The notes: a model not told the origin generated them from the letters alone. A DNA stretch of 64,000 nucleotides from Bolinopsis microptera (GCF_026151205.1 NC_087083.1:12646944-12710943); one strand, 5' to 3'; counted from the stretch's first letter, positions 38,646-50,012 are shown. Numbers and translations: made by a program.

Positions 38646-38742
38646 CATGTTCCTGAAATAATTTCATGTTCTGATTTCATGTTCCTGAAATAATTTCATG
38701 TTCTGATTTCATGTTCCTGAAATAATTTCATGTTCTGATAAT
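38646..38742 (+). repeat. 30 bp minisatellite, three units
   Basis: CATGTTCCTGAAATAATTT followed by CATGTTCTGATTT, repeated three times. Confidence 0.9.
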
Positions 38743-38754
38743 AAAAGCATATAG

Positions 38755-39000
38755 GGTATCAAAACCAATGTTTATTGACCCAATAAATCGATTGGTGATG
38801 TCTAATCGACTATCAGACCACTCCCTGATAAGATAACCACGCCCATATTCACAATTGAGCTTCAAAATTCCCAAAATTATAAGTGATTTTTTGGACAAGT
38901 TGGGTGTCGAAACCAATGTTTGTTGGCTCGGGAAATCGATTGGTGATGTCTATTCGACTCTCAGACCACTGCCTGATAAGATAACCACGCCCAATTTGAT
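38755..39000 (+). repeat. Tandem duplication, about 155 bp
   Basis: AAACCAATGTTT...ATCGATTGGTGATGTCTA...CTGATAAGATAACCACGCCC occurs at 38760-38855 and 38910-38995. Adjacent to the 3' end of the LINE below. Confidence 0.8.
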
Positions 39001-39045
39001 AACTAAAATGTCCGTTAAAAGATATGAGCTGTAGCCGTTTGTCCC

Positions 39046-40523
39046 ATGCGAAATATATCAAAAAAATCAGCATTACGTTACTTACTTGGGTTACTTGGGT
39101 TGGGTTCCGAGCTAGAGTGCTACCAGGCCAAGAATGTCTTGCATCTCCACCGCCATGTAGTAGCGTGTCAGAGACACGTGCCACCGGCCCACTCCAGCAT
39201 TGAGTTCCTGTTCTGTCCAGTGTACCCAGGTGTTGGTGGAGTGTCAGGGAATTCATTGAGGAAAGCATCAAGAGCGGGTTTGAAAGTGGTCAAGGTCAGG
39301 AGGGACTTGATGGCGGGAGGGACCACGTTGTACAGTGCAGAGGCTCTAGAGGCAAAGGAGTTGAACCTCAGGTTATTGACACTTGTGTACTTGGAGGACC
39401 CTAGTGGTCGTATACACGTAGTTCCGTATCGTGAGGTCTCGCGGAAGTTGATGTTCATGCTGTTCGGAGCGAGATTGTTATAGATCTTCCAAACTAGGAT
39501 GATAGTGTATCTCTCACGCCGCCTTTGAAGGGAGTACATAGACAGGCGACGGAGGCGTTCCCAGTAGTTGAGATTTCCAAGACCCTGGATTTTAGCAGTG
39601 AAGGATCGTTGAACTGCTTCGAGTTTAATAATTTCGCACTGCATGTGAGGAGACCACAGAGGACAGCAGTATTCAAGATGAGATCGTACGTAGGGTGGTC
39701 GCTACATACCTGGAGATGAAGGTGCGTAGCACCCAACTAGCCATGTTTCTGGCTTTGGCAGACTTCATCGCTATGTGAGTGCGCCAGTTGAGGTCTGGGT
39801 CGATATAGACACCCAGGTCCTTCACGTGGTCAGAGCCCTTAAGAGTCTCTCCAGATGGTAAGATGTAGGGCTGCTTCAAGTCCGGTAGTTTGCCGTGTTG
39901 TAGAAGCTGGAACTTTTCCTCGTTAAGCTCCATGTTGTTAGCATCAGCCCAATTCACAACCGAGAGAAGATCTTCTTGGAGAAGGATGCGATCGATATGG
40001 GAAGATATATCTTTGTGGAGCTTCGAGTCATCTGCAAACACTTTGATCTTGCTGTGCTTGACTACGGAGAAGATGTCGTCAATGTAGATGAGGAAGAGAA
40101 GGGGACCTAGGACAGTACCCTGAGGAACCCCACTGATGACGTCGATGATCGTGGACATGACCCCATCCACGATAACATGCTGCTTTCTGCCAGTAAGAAA
40201 GCTGGCTATCCAGTCGTAGAGCTTACCACGGATACCAAAGGCCAGAATCTTCTTGAGGAGTATCTTGTGGTCAACCTTATCAAAGGCTTTGCTGAAGTCG
40301 AGGTAGAGCACGTCAGCATTTTTGTCGAGGTTGAGATCGCAGATTATATCCTCGATGTGATGGAGAAGCTGGGTGAGGCAGTTCTTGCCTTTTTGGAAAC
40401 CGTGCTGATCAGGGTTGAACATGTTGTTGCGTTCAAGGAAGCTGACCATCTGGTTGCGCATGATGCGTTCACAGAGTTTGATGAGGTGAGAAGTCAGTGA
40501 AACCGGCCTGTAGTTAGCGGCTA
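39046..40523 (-). pseudogene. LINE (CR1/jockey-like) reverse transcriptase, 5'-truncated
   Basis: On the minus strand from 40523: NYRPVSLTS, then a 262-codon frame with HGFQKGKNCLTQLLHHIED, LDFSKAFDKVDH, SGVPQGTVLGPLLFLIYIDD and the catalytic KVFADDSKL. A single frameshift near 39680 moves to a second frame with LEYCCPLWSPH and LEAVQRSFT, ending at 39168. The C-terminal region (NFRETSRYGT) is typical of this class. The 3' tail holds AACCCAACCCAAGTAACCCA. The endonuclease half is missing, a usual 5' truncation. The catalytic ADD is intact but the frameshift makes it non-functional. Confidence 0.85.
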
Positions 40524-41016
40524 CGTGAGGTCAACTAACAATTAAATTAAGGTGATTTTTGTAATATTGTATTATTCATAACAAACATATGTATATCGAT
40601 AAAATTGAACCCAATCTGATAACAAAATGTGCAGTGCACCTGTTTAAGTGTTTAATGCACCTTTTTGGACCTTATATCAGTTCTCTTGTCCCTGATACCT
40701 TAGAATTATGGTCGAACTCTAACTTTCTTTGTTGCACACTACCGTAATGAATTAAATTCTGTATCATGTGTGATCCCTCACCCAGTGGATCAGGCTTACC
40801 AAAGACGATTGACCTTAAAATTAATGCCGGAAAAGTATATAATCCAGCTAAGCACTACGTGTTTTGATTAGATGGAGGCCGTCCATTCAACCCTTTGCTG
40901 AAACTCAGCTCATCTGAAAATGGTGTAGTACATAAATATTTTAATATTGTTACGAATTACGATGCTACTGATCCATCGATGCTATGACTAAGTGATTTAA
41001 ATTGTGGTAGCTGAAA
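40524..41016. other. Unassigned gap
   Basis: Nothing supported. Confidence 0.35.
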
Positions 41017-41211
41017 ATGAAGACCATTCAAGACCTTTTACCTGTGTTTCTTGGTTGCGACAGTCTAAACTATTTGAGATACGGCTCTTTTTACTTGAAG
41101 CTTCTTAAAAATGTCAAGCGCACTCATCCAGAGTTATATGACTCCTCTTTGAAGAAGCATTTTGTAGTAAAGAGAACCTCGGAACCTAAGTTTCGAAAAT
41201 TTATTTTTTAA
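41017..41211 (+). pseudogene. Fragment of a multicopy mobile-element-associated protein
   Basis: A 64-codon frame with LLPVFLGCDSLNYLRYGSFY and TAT-HPELYDSSLKKHFVVKRT-like continuation. The pattern (D..NY.RY...YL..L...HPEL......F.V.R) resembles an uncharacterised protein found in many copies in cnidarian and sponge genomes. Recalled resemblance only; fragmentary. Confidence 0.35.
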
Positions 41212-41450
41212 TAACATAATATATGACGTAAATTATCTTTACAATATTTCTTTTGACTGAGCAAACTGGTGCAAATGCATTGATTAACCCCCGTTAGAGC
41301 TATGATAAAAGTAGAAAACGGAAGAAACGGAGAAATCCGAAGAATGAAGGAAAATCTTAAACTTAAAATTTAGATTGTCAATTACAAGCCTCGGTCAAGT
41401 GGTTTTTATAGCGTAATCGTAAGTAAAATATTTATTCAAAAGTTGAAGAC

Positions 41451-41801
41451 TTGGTGGGAGTGATAACTTCTTATGGTGCTACAATCGCTCTTGGGGCGGC
41501 GCATCATCTAAGGGCACTAACAGCGCCTCCTGAGGCGACTGGAATAGTAATGGTAACCGAAATAGTGGGAGAGACGATCGGAGTGGGCACGCTTGGTGAT
41601 GTGTTCTCCCCAATCCTTTGGAAGAACACACCCCTACCGGCGACACGAACCCTACCTTACAAGACGTCGGCAGATTTTCAAAGCCAAGTCCTCATAGAAG
41701 TAAAGGCAGGCGATGATTGCTGGGCATCCAATAACAGGCTGCTGGGCGTGTTTCAGTTGGAGGTACTCCCGATGCCACGGGGCGAAGTGACAGTTTTTTA
41801 A
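41451..41801 (+). pseudogene. HSP70-family fragment (end of ATPase domain, start of substrate domain)
   Basis: The frame contains TIALGAAHHLRALT, then a shortened linker, VTEIVGETIGVGTLGDVFSP, the NTPLPATRTLPYKT block, and NRLLGVFQLEVLPMPRGEV, matching the HSP70 beta-sandwich (GGVFTPLI.RNT.IP, LLG.F.L.GIPPAPRG in canonical proteins). It ends at TAA after TVF, where the sandwich would continue. It overlaps by about 15 residues the block at 10401, so it is a second, separate HSP70 paralog fragment. Confidence 0.75.
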
Positions 41802-42259
41802 GTCTAGTTGCAAATAATGGCCGTAAAATATTCGGATAAATAATGTAAAAATTCCGCGTTAATCAGTAGGCTGGCATTTGTGGTTTCGGCATTAGGCCAA
41901 TGATTATTGATGAATGAAGCCATACACTTAACACCGCACAGCTTCATTTCATCATGAAAATTCATAGTTAAGTTGTAGATAACTTAGTTAACGATGCCTC
42001 AATGTTAGCATACAGTGTTTGCTTTAAGAACTTATAGCATCGCTATATTGTAGAGAATGAAGCGTGAATTTCAACCAAATTATGTGTTACAATTTGTCTA
42101 TTAATCAGTAATAAGAATTAAATATTTATTGCTTTTGGAGTAAATTTAATTTAAGCTTTTATATTCTCACTAACTTTTTAAACTAATGGGGGACTCGTAC
42201 AGGAAAGATGATTTCCGAATGATTTTTAACCCTATTATAAATGTATAAACGCAAAAAAG

Positions 42260-42640
42260 ATGATTGCAAACAATAAAAGTAAAAGTCTAACTTGGCATAA
42301 GACCTGCCTAAAACCTTGTGATCGAAAGATTTGTCGCAAATGTGTTAATTCATTGATAGAATTTGACTTTAATGGCAATAAACGAGAGAAGAGGGATAAC
42401 CCAGAACCCTTCCCTCAAATAAGGATAAAAAAGCGCGTTGAAATTATATGTGAAAACGCGTGTGCTCCAGATAAGCAGGATAACTGCTAGAATAAGATTG
42501 GAGCTGAGTGACGACAAGTCAATCAGGAAAAATGTCGGTATTCTCCTAAAACAAGATAATTGGTACAATAAGGGAGATCATACTCTTACAGTCTTCGTTT
42601 TGGGAACAAACTTGGACATCTGTGCCAGAAGAAGGAATTA
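42260..42640 (+). pseudogene. Degenerate frames before pentraxin-like unit 1
   Basis: Two overlapping frames (42260-42490, 42438-42641) of no recognised family lead into the FWEQTWTSVPEEG-coding stretch at about 42600. Possibly decayed upstream exons. Confidence 0.25.
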
Positions 42641-43775
42641 AAGGCGAGTGGTACCATATCTGCATAACATGGGGCTAAGCTACAAGAAAGACAAAACGCG
42701 TGTATTACGATGGTAATAATACAATGTTATATAATGATGGTAATCATCTAATATAAATAAATAATGAGACTGACGAATTGAAAAACCACAGTCAAACTAT
42801 CTATATATTATGTTGTTGTTATTTTAATTGGTTTATTATTGGTTCATTATTGTTATAATTTTAATTTAATAATTGTAATAAGTATAATTGTAATAAGTAT
42901 ACGATTACATTATATTTAAGATATCTTAACCATCTTATCAAACAGATAAGCTAACTTGACGGTAATTTCTAGTAAAAGGAAGAAGCTACTATAGTTTGGA
43001 AACCAGCTTCACCGGCAGCCAATAAATGGAAAACTTTAGGAGTTGCTAAAGAAAGAAATCCCGGCAACAATTTCACTACCACTTCCAAAAGAGCAGTGTT
43101 CTCTTATTTTCAACTAACGCAATGTATTGGAAACCTCCGAAATAGTGACGTATACATCTCCTCGCCTTCTGGCCTCCTAGTTCGCACACTATCAACAACA
43201 ATCGAAATAGTATATGACCAACCAAAACACCAGCTAGACCTTTATGTGTCGGCACTAATGAAAACTGTCGCAACCCCAGAATCCGGCGCTATGTTTATAT
43301 CCTGGCATAAATACTCTTACATTTTTCGTTTTGGGAACAAACTTGGACATCTGTGCCAGAAGAAGGAATTAAAGGCGAGTGGTACCATATCTGCATAACA
43401 TGGGACTAAGCTTCAAGAAAGACAAAACGCATGTATTACGATGGTAATAATACAATGTTATTGTTACATAATGATGGTAACCATCTATTATAAATAAATA
43501 ATGAGACTGACGAATTGAAAAACTACAGTCAAACTATCTATATATTATGTTGTTGTTATTGTAATTGGTTTATCATTATTGTTATGATTTTAATTTAATA
43601 ATTGTAATAAGTATAATTGTAATAAGTATAAGATTATATTATCTTAACCATCTTATCAAACAGATAAGCTAACTTGACGGTAATTTCTAATAAAAGGAAG
43701 AAGCTACTATATAGTTTGGAAACCAGCTTCACCAGCAGCCAATAAATGGGAAACTTTAGGAGTTGCTAAAGAAAG
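42594..43775 (+). repeat. Tandem duplication carrying pentraxin/LamG-like segments
   Basis: 42594-43052 and 43326-43775 are near copies, offset about 725-730 bp. Each begins with the coding stretch FWEQTWTS...GEWYHICITW, recalling the W-x-H-x-C-x-T-W motif of pentraxin/LamG domains, and continues into AT-rich non-coding sequence with AAGGAAGAAGCTACTATA near the end. Confidence 0.7.
43020..43430 (+). pseudogene. Pentraxin/LamG-like domain fragment, unit 2
   Basis: A frame from about 43096 (RNSDVYISSPSGLLVRTLST, ALMKTVATPESGAMFISWH) joins, after one frameshift near 43325, to FWEQTW...GEWYHICITWD. Strand-rich and compatible with a concanavalin-A-like lectin fold of the pentraxin type. A related start, GKWHNICLTWSFDSIG, occurs at 43844 fused to gag sequence. 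No signal peptide visible. Frameshifted, so probably dead. Confidence 0.4.
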
Positions 43776-43843
43776 AGGGTAAATTTAAAAAGCGAACGTT
43801 GGATCCGTAAACAGAATGTGGGACAGGAGTAACCACTCGAATA

Positions 43844-44810
43844 ATGGAAGGAAAATGGCACAACATATGTCTCACTTGGAGCTTCGACAGTATTGGAGCA
43901 AGAGAGCATAAAATACCTCATATTTTAATAAACTGCTTATCTGATGAGTGCCTCATGGCTGTAGAACGACACATAAGGCCTGACATCACGTTTGATGAGT
44001 TACTTATTGTACTGAGAAGAGAACTAGGAACTGGGGGTGGAAACAGAGAAGAGTCCAAATCCTTATTAAGAAAGACCTTAAGACAAAGGAATGAGGTTGT
44101 ACGTGCATTTTATATTAAACTTTATAATGTTGCCAAGAAAGCCTATCCCGGACAAGATCTTCAACTAATTAGAGATAACGCACTCCGCGACGCTTTCATC
44201 AACAATATCACCCGAATCACGGATTCAGCAATTAGTGCTAGACTCAGGGAAACCCCTGACTTACCCAATGAGCAGCTATTAGAGCGAGCAGAACTTTTGT
44301 TAACTGTAAGAACGCATCTCAACCTAGAAACAACCAGCCTGTTAACGCTGCTGTGGACACAGCGATCACACCGGACATTAACTCGGACACGACCAATAAG
44401 TTAAATACTATTATATTGATTTATTATCTACAAATACGATTGCCCAAGTTTTGCCACGAGACCTCCAGCCTGTAAACCCACAAGTCTATACTCCTGTTAG
44501 TAATGATGGCCAAAATGCTCCGTACAAATACCAGGGTTCTCGTGTAAGCATTGAATTACCAAATACAGGCTATAGTGGACAACAGTTCAACAATTTCGAT
44601 ACCATGGCTTATAACGGACAAAATACACACTACAATAACTACTACAACGGAGGACAAGGATATACACAAAACTCCTTCAATAACAGTAGAAACAGGCACC
44701 CTAATTACTATCAACAGAGTACCTCTCAGTATTACTCACGATCAGGCTCGTACAGACAAAACTCAAACCAGACCAACTATCGACATGTAGACCATGAAGA
44801 CACTTTATAA
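43844..44810 (+). pseudogene. Retroelement gag-like protein, fused start
   Basis: The first 18 codons (GKWHNICLTWSFDSIG) are pentraxin-like. From about residue 20 the frame becomes a gag: HILINCLSDECLMAVERHI, FDELLIVLRRELGTGGGNRE, RAFYIKLYNVAKKAYPGQ, ERAELLL. After frameshifts near 44320 and 44425 it continues at 44451-44810 as an Asn/Gln/Tyr-rich tail (NTHYNNYYNGGQGYTQNSFN). No protease or polymerase follows. A homologous gag piece lies at 53356. Confidence 0.55.
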
Positions 44811-44970
44811 TTTTAATTTAACTTGCCTTTTAACTGTTTGTAAGGCTATGATCCGATGAATGTACTTGGTTAATGTATCTTTAAAAATTATTAAACAATT
44901 TAAAATTATTAAACAATTTAACAAACTTTGAGAATTATGTAATGTACCGTGATGGAAATATTTTAAACGG

Positions 44971-45105
44971 ACAGGATTTATTCCTTATTCTTTATTTTTT
45001 CTCTCGTTCGCATAAAACGTTATATATTCCTTTGTTCAAACTTTGACTTTAAGGCGCTAATATGAGTAGAACAGTTAATATAAATAAGAATTGAGGTACC
45101 GGGAC
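44971..45105 (+). repeat. 135 bp direct repeat, left
   Basis: ACAGGATTTATTCCTTATTC ... GAATTGAGGTACCGGGAC, repeated at 47208-47342 in the same orientation with a handful of differences. They could be old LTRs, since they enclose 2.1 kb, but the ends are not clean TG...CA. Confidence 0.8.
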
Positions 45106-45130
45106 GAACAACAACACCCAGACCCCTAAG

Positions 45131-45529
45131 GTGACCTTTCGAAGAGCTGACGTTATAGCTTTCACCGAATCCCTAATCAAAGGCCCTGTCCTTCTCAGTC
45201 ACGGAGGTCACCTCCACGTGGCTGAGAAGGTCAGCACTTTCCTGAACCTCGCCAGAGAAAAACAATACCTAACCCTCCATGGGGAGGTAAGGTCACTCCT
45301 GACACCGCTGTTTAACAATATCGAAAACAAATTTGGACCCCGCAGAAGTTCTAAGATAGTTGAGAAACAACGCTACAATTTAAAAACATTCATCTGTCCA
45401 GTATTGACAACAATTAAATTCCTAAACACGATTCAAGACTGGCCCCAGTTCTTCATACTGCCCACAGAACAATTACTAATAAGCCTCATCCAGAGACTCC
45501 TAATAATGAATGACGAGTCATTTTACTAA
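45131..45529 (+). CDS. Hypothetical ORF within direct repeats
   Basis: A 132-codon frame, helical and mixed charge (FTESLIKGPVLLSHGGHLHV; SLLTPLFNNIENKFGPRRSS). Not recognised. It follows the 135 bp repeat and gag-like sequence, so it may be a remnant of a retroelement protein. Confidence 0.35.
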   Translation: MTFRRADVIAFTESLIKGPVLLSHGGHLHVAEKVSTFLNLAREKQYLTLHGEVRSLLTPLFNNIENKFGPRRSSKIVEKQRYNLKTFICPVLTTIKFLNTIQDWPQFFILPTEQLLISLIQRLLIMNDESFY

Positions 45530-45603
45530 AATGTTATCACACTCTCCTAATGGACTACTAAAATTTAAGTGATCTTCTAAATTATTTTCTAGGAAATCGT
45601 CCT

Positions 45604-46955
45604 TTAAAGGATGAGGGGACCTTAGAATTTACTTCCAAATATTTGCGTTTAAGTCCTGTGAAAGTGTGTAGAATCAAAAAATACGCCGGACTGTGAAATC
45701 GATAATTCGTGCAATATCACGCCGCGCTCCTATTGGCTGATAGCAATTTTGGGCTGTGACGTCAATTATGTGTTAAGACCAACGTGCGCGCGCACCCTTC
45801 GCGTGTGTCAGCATTTTGTTCTGTGCTGTTTTAATTACGTCGTGTTACCTTTGGCGTTTGCGAGAGCGGTATCTTTGGTTGCACTGAATTAGTCAAGATC
45901 TAAGTTACGAATAATTCTCCTTAATAGTTAAATGTAACTCAGAAAGGCTTTCTTGTAGTTGTAGTAGGTATTTCTATTTATAAATAGCTAAGATAAGTAG
46001 CATCCGCTAACTAAACCACAAACTGCTATTTTGTTTTGACTTGTTTGAAACCCGATATGGACACAATTAAAAATCAGCATATTTCTTCATACAAGAATAA
46101 AGATTAAAAAATAGATCTAAAAATCGATTGAATGTATGATGTAGTAGAAGACATTTTACTAGCTGGCCCTTGGCGCCTCTAGTCCTATCTGAGTGCGCAC
46201 GTGCGGTTTGACAATGCGGCGTGTACCGGCCTTTAGTTGTACACTCATTTATAATCTACCGTTTTAGTTTGCTGTGACTTGTGTGTAAAGCGTAACGAAT
46301 GTGGATGTGTTCGTCTGCTATGCTTGGTATAATATTGCTTGGTGTGATAGTTGCAAATCTTGCTTACGTTATAAGTAGTGTCACATAGCGAGTTAGAACT
46401 TAAAAGCTTGGTGCTTGTCCAACTGGAATGAAGACATACATTTCATACCTACCCGATCCATTTTTATTAGGACCGTGTTGTGTTGATATGACATGTTGAT
46501 ATATCAACTGTGGTACGATACAGGGAGTTGGCGAGTTGCTAGGTGTTACGTTGGGAGCTATAAATATACATAATTTACATGCCTTTCTGTGTGACTTCAA
46601 TCTTATTTCAGGTGTATCTCGGCTCATGGTTATCGTAGGGTGATAATTATTTTTTCAACCGGTCATAAAAAGTCTCCTCTCCATTGGTTATAGGATCGTT
46701 AGTATCGTAAATTGTTAATGTATTCTTAATTAGTAATTTAGTCGGCCCGCACGCTCATTTTACCTGTATTTCTATATGCGCGGATCAGAGCAACTCACAT
46801 AATTGACGTCACAGGTTCAAATTGTTTTGGCTGGATATCTCGGCGCGCGAATGAAATACAACTTTGCGGATTTCACTAAAGTGGTTTATACGATTAATGT
46901 AATAAAAGGATTTGCACGAGAAAAAAACTTTTTCTAAGGTCCCCTCATCCTTTAA
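45604..46955. mobile_element. Inverted-repeat element flanked by TTAA, about 1.34 kb
   Basis: AGGATGAGGGGACCTTAGAA at 45608 is mirrored by TTCTAAGGTCCCCTCATCC ending at 46950, flanked by TTAA (45604-45607; 46952-46955) within TTTAAA on both sides. Imperfect inversion continues inward: TGTGACGTCAATTATGTG at 45755 matches CACATAATTGACGTCACA at about 46796. TTAA targets are typical of piggyBac-type elements, but no transposase is present, so it is at most a non-autonomous derivative. Confidence 0.7.
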
Positions 46956-47042
46956 ATTTAAAGAATAAGCACTAAAAGTCGCATTCGTAAACCTAAAAAT
47001 GTATTTTACGTTTTAACTTTTTAATCTGAAAGGGCGCCTAAT

Positions 47043-47200
47043 GCACCCTGATTGATCAGTGAGTCGAATCACATGATTATGTAATGTAACAAATTTTTTT
47101 TGTGTGTAACAAGAACGAATTTAAAACGAAAGACGATTAGAAGTATACGTGTAGAAGTTAACTTACGAAATGAAACGAATCGATATCTAAGGTTAAGTTA
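47043..47200 (+). repeat. Dispersed repeat, second copy of 27147-27304
   Basis: ATCAGTGAGTCGAATCACAT through GAAACGAATCGATATC is shared with only scattered differences. Confidence 0.85.
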
Positions 47201-47207
47201 ATCGATA

Positions 47208-47342
47208 ACAGGATTTATTCCTTATTATTTATTTTTTCTCTCGTTCTCATAAAACGTTACATATTCCTTTGTTCAAACTTTGATTTTAAGGCGCTAATAT
47301 GAGTAGAACAGTTAATATAAATAAGAATTGAGGTACCGGGAC
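47208..47342 (+). repeat. 135 bp direct repeat, right
   Basis: Partner of 44971-45105. Confidence 0.8.
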
Positions 47343-48627
47343 AATGATTTCTAACTTATACTTGTATTTTTATTCCTTTAAAATGCCCGAAATCGAATAA
47401 GCAGTTAAATTATTGCAGTCTTCTGTGTAACTAAGAGTTCTTTAGATTATATATTATATTATGACGGGGTCGTCATTTATAATACAAGCAGAGCAAGTGG
47501 GGTGATACTTGATCTGCTTGTCCTCACCTAAGCTCCACCTGTCGTATTGCTTTATTGATTCCACCCTCCTCCCTCGAGAACCGTTCGTCATTATGTTAGA
47601 TTCTCGAGATGACCATGTGAGATGGTTCAGTTCTAATTGAAATTCCGTTATACGTAAAGACCAGATCGCCACTTATTCTTATTCCTTGAGAGAGAGAGAG
47701 AGAACTGGAACAGCGACCTCGTGAAATATCATCCTTCTTAATCGCTTCCCCCTCGCCACATTCGCTACTACTTTACTTATTGGGCTAAACGGACATTAAG
47801 ACTAAGTTATGAGAGTTAAATCAATATTGTAGTCCTATTTAATACAATTATTTTACAATCCTAATTTACTTGTTTTAATTGGTTATCTTCCAGATATAAA
47901 TTCACATAAAATTCTGAAGTCCATAATTACAATAGAAATTCCTGTCCTAAAAAATGTGTTTGTACAATGAGATTTTGGGCTTGGACTACTTCCCCGAGTG
48001 AGTCTCAAACCGGAAGACTTCCATAACATCGGAACTTGAATTTACGTTAGAAAGAATGTAGGAGAGAACGAGGTCAATCACGTGATCCTAGAAGCTACCT
48101 GTCCATCGTCCAGAGAGAGAGTCAGCCAGCCCCGTTATAATACACACCAGTTCCCATTGATCACCCAGCTACCCAACTGATTTAGGCCGGTAATGGACTT
48201 TACCATGAGATTGAACACTTATTTTATGTACTATTGGATTGGTTTGATAAAGGTAAAGAAGATAAAATGTTAACGTTTGATCAGGCAACCTGAACAGAAT
48301 ATGGTATTGGTGTTGAGTACGTGTGTGGCTTAAATGGTTAAAAGTTACAGTTTTGAAAGATTTCCCATGAGTCAAATTCTCATTTTGCAGGAATAGAAGG
48401 GATATAAATAGGCTGCCAAAGTACAGGGTGGCCCAAAAGTGACTACCCGCACGCAACCTTTCAATCGTTCACGTAATTCGTCTCCAAATTGCACCAAAAT
48501 TTCAGAGATTATAGATATGGGTAAAACTTAGATTTCCTGAAAGTTTCGTAAGCCACGCCCAATTACAGTGGGCGTGGCGTGACACTCCCTCTTTTTCACT
48601 ATTGTCTTCATAAAATGAGAACGCTTT
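47343..48627. other. Gap without supported genes
   Basis: Only a short GA run (47688-47702) and AT-rich sequence. Confidence 0.4.
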
Positions 48628-48783
48628 ATTGGCCATGATTTGCTATGGAGCGGGGAGGGAGAGGAATATCGGACAATTGTGTTTAAATTTTTTTTTAGAA
48701 TGGTGCCCCTGCTCAAGGTGGGGCAGGGGTACCAGGTTAGGTGTTGGAGGGGACCTTACATTGAAATTGTTGACATTTTTTGA
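48628..48783 (+). pseudogene. Subfamily II exon 3 C-terminal fragment (II-d)
   Basis: Encodes IGHDLLWSGEGEEYRTIVFK, then MVPLLKVGQGYQVRCW and the family C-terminus YIEIVDIF with TGA at 48781-48783. The ribbon part is missing, so it is 5'-truncated. It complements the fragment at 18043-18226, which has the other half of the same exon type. Confidence 0.65.
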
Positions 48784-48880
48784 TTTTTGTTTTGTAATAA
48801 TAATAAATACCAATGTCTGAGAGAGGAAGTAACTCAGTCTCATTTCATCTCAGTAAAAAGTTATTATCTTGCTTCAGATC

Positions 48881-50012
48881 ATGTTTTTTGCCATCATTTA
48901 TGCCATGGATGCAGCTGCGGGGCACATCAAACTTATATTAGAAAAGAATGTACCGTTTTAGACCACGTTCCAGACGGTAGTAAAGTAGTAAGTAGTAGTA
49001 AACCCGCGATGGGGTGGCATGTGCCTCAATAAAAATATTACAACCATTTATTATTATATCAATTTATCATTAAATATTTCAACAATATCAATAACGTTAT
49101 GCGTGTGGCGGAAAGAAAAAGTGGCTGCATTTGAGGCTGGTGACCAGGTTGATACGACATTATTTTTAAAAATGTATTCATTCATAATGATGGGTTAATG
49201 TGATATTTTATAACAAAATTCAATTTATAGGTGAGAGTGGAGTTGGAGAATGGAGAAGAATGCCCGAGGGTTTTTCAAACTGGTGAAAATGGAGAAGAAG
49301 GCATTCGACAACTGCACCATGAGATGTTGGGCCAGTATGGAGATTGAGAATAGACAGGTACAGTTCGATATTATTTACTCGGATAACAATTTTATTGAAT
49401 GATTGAGTAATGAAATGGTGGTATACGATACAAATTTTTTGTTTTCTCAGGCGGAGGAGTGTGAGGAATGTGTATTTGACGTGTTGGTGCCTGAAGAGGG
49501 TAACTCTAGCCCTCACCCTGGTGGCTAAGAGCGCCACCAAATTTAAATACAGTATTGGCCATGATTTGCTATGGAGCGGGGAGGGAGAAGAATATCGGAC
49601 AATTGTCTTCAAACATTTTTTACTGTATTTAAATTTGGTGGCTAAGAGCGCCACCAAATTTGAATACAGTATTAAGTTGTTGTTATTGTAATTATTTATA
49701 TTTTTTTATTATCAAATGTTTTCAAACAAATATATTTTTTCATAGCGCACAGACTGTGATGCCTGTGTATTGGACGAGGTGATACCCGAGGTGGAGCGGG
49801 TGACGTTAAGGATGAGGTTGGAGAATAAACTCTCCAAGAAATACCGTGTTGGTCACGAGCTGTACTGGAGGTGTGGAGAGGAGCATCATAAAACGGTGAT
49901 CTTCAAGAAGAATGTCAGAGTATATAGAAGGGCACCTCTGTTGGAGGTGGGGAGGGACTATGAGGTTAGGTGTTGGAAGGGATTGTATATAGAAATTGTA
50001 GATATTATTTAA
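48881..50012 (+). pseudogene. Subfamily II gene II-e with two versions of exon 3
   Basis: Exon 1 starts with ATG at 48881 (MFFAIIYAMDAAAGHIKLIL), has TAG at 48959 and a roughly 120 bp insertion (48979-49098) before CVWRKEKVAAFEAGDQ and the donor at 49148. Exon 2 (49231-49357) has a 7-base duplication that shifts frame and three extra bases that turn C-x2-C into C-x3-C. Exon 3 version one (49451-49610) has a one-base insertion and ends in a hairpin. Version two (49746-50012) is intact: CDAC, VERVTLRMRLENKLSKKY, VGHELYW, EVGRDYEVRCW, IEIVDII, stop. The leader with TAATAAATACCAATGTCTGA at 48801 resembles the family promoter. Overall a dead gene retaining one good terminal exon. Confidence 0.65.
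49613..49675 (+). repeat. Snap-back palindrome in exon 3
   Basis: ACTGTATTTAAATTTGGTGG at about 49621 is the reverse complement of the normal exon sequence, followed by a short spacer TAAGAGC and the forward sequence GCCACCAAATTTGAATACAG. The arms are about 23 bases. Confidence 0.7.

Noticed and set aside
38849-39483. Overlapping plus- and minus-strand frames of 140-145 codons
   Set aside because: Shadows or 3' tail of the minus-strand LINE reverse transcriptase and its flanking tandem repeat.
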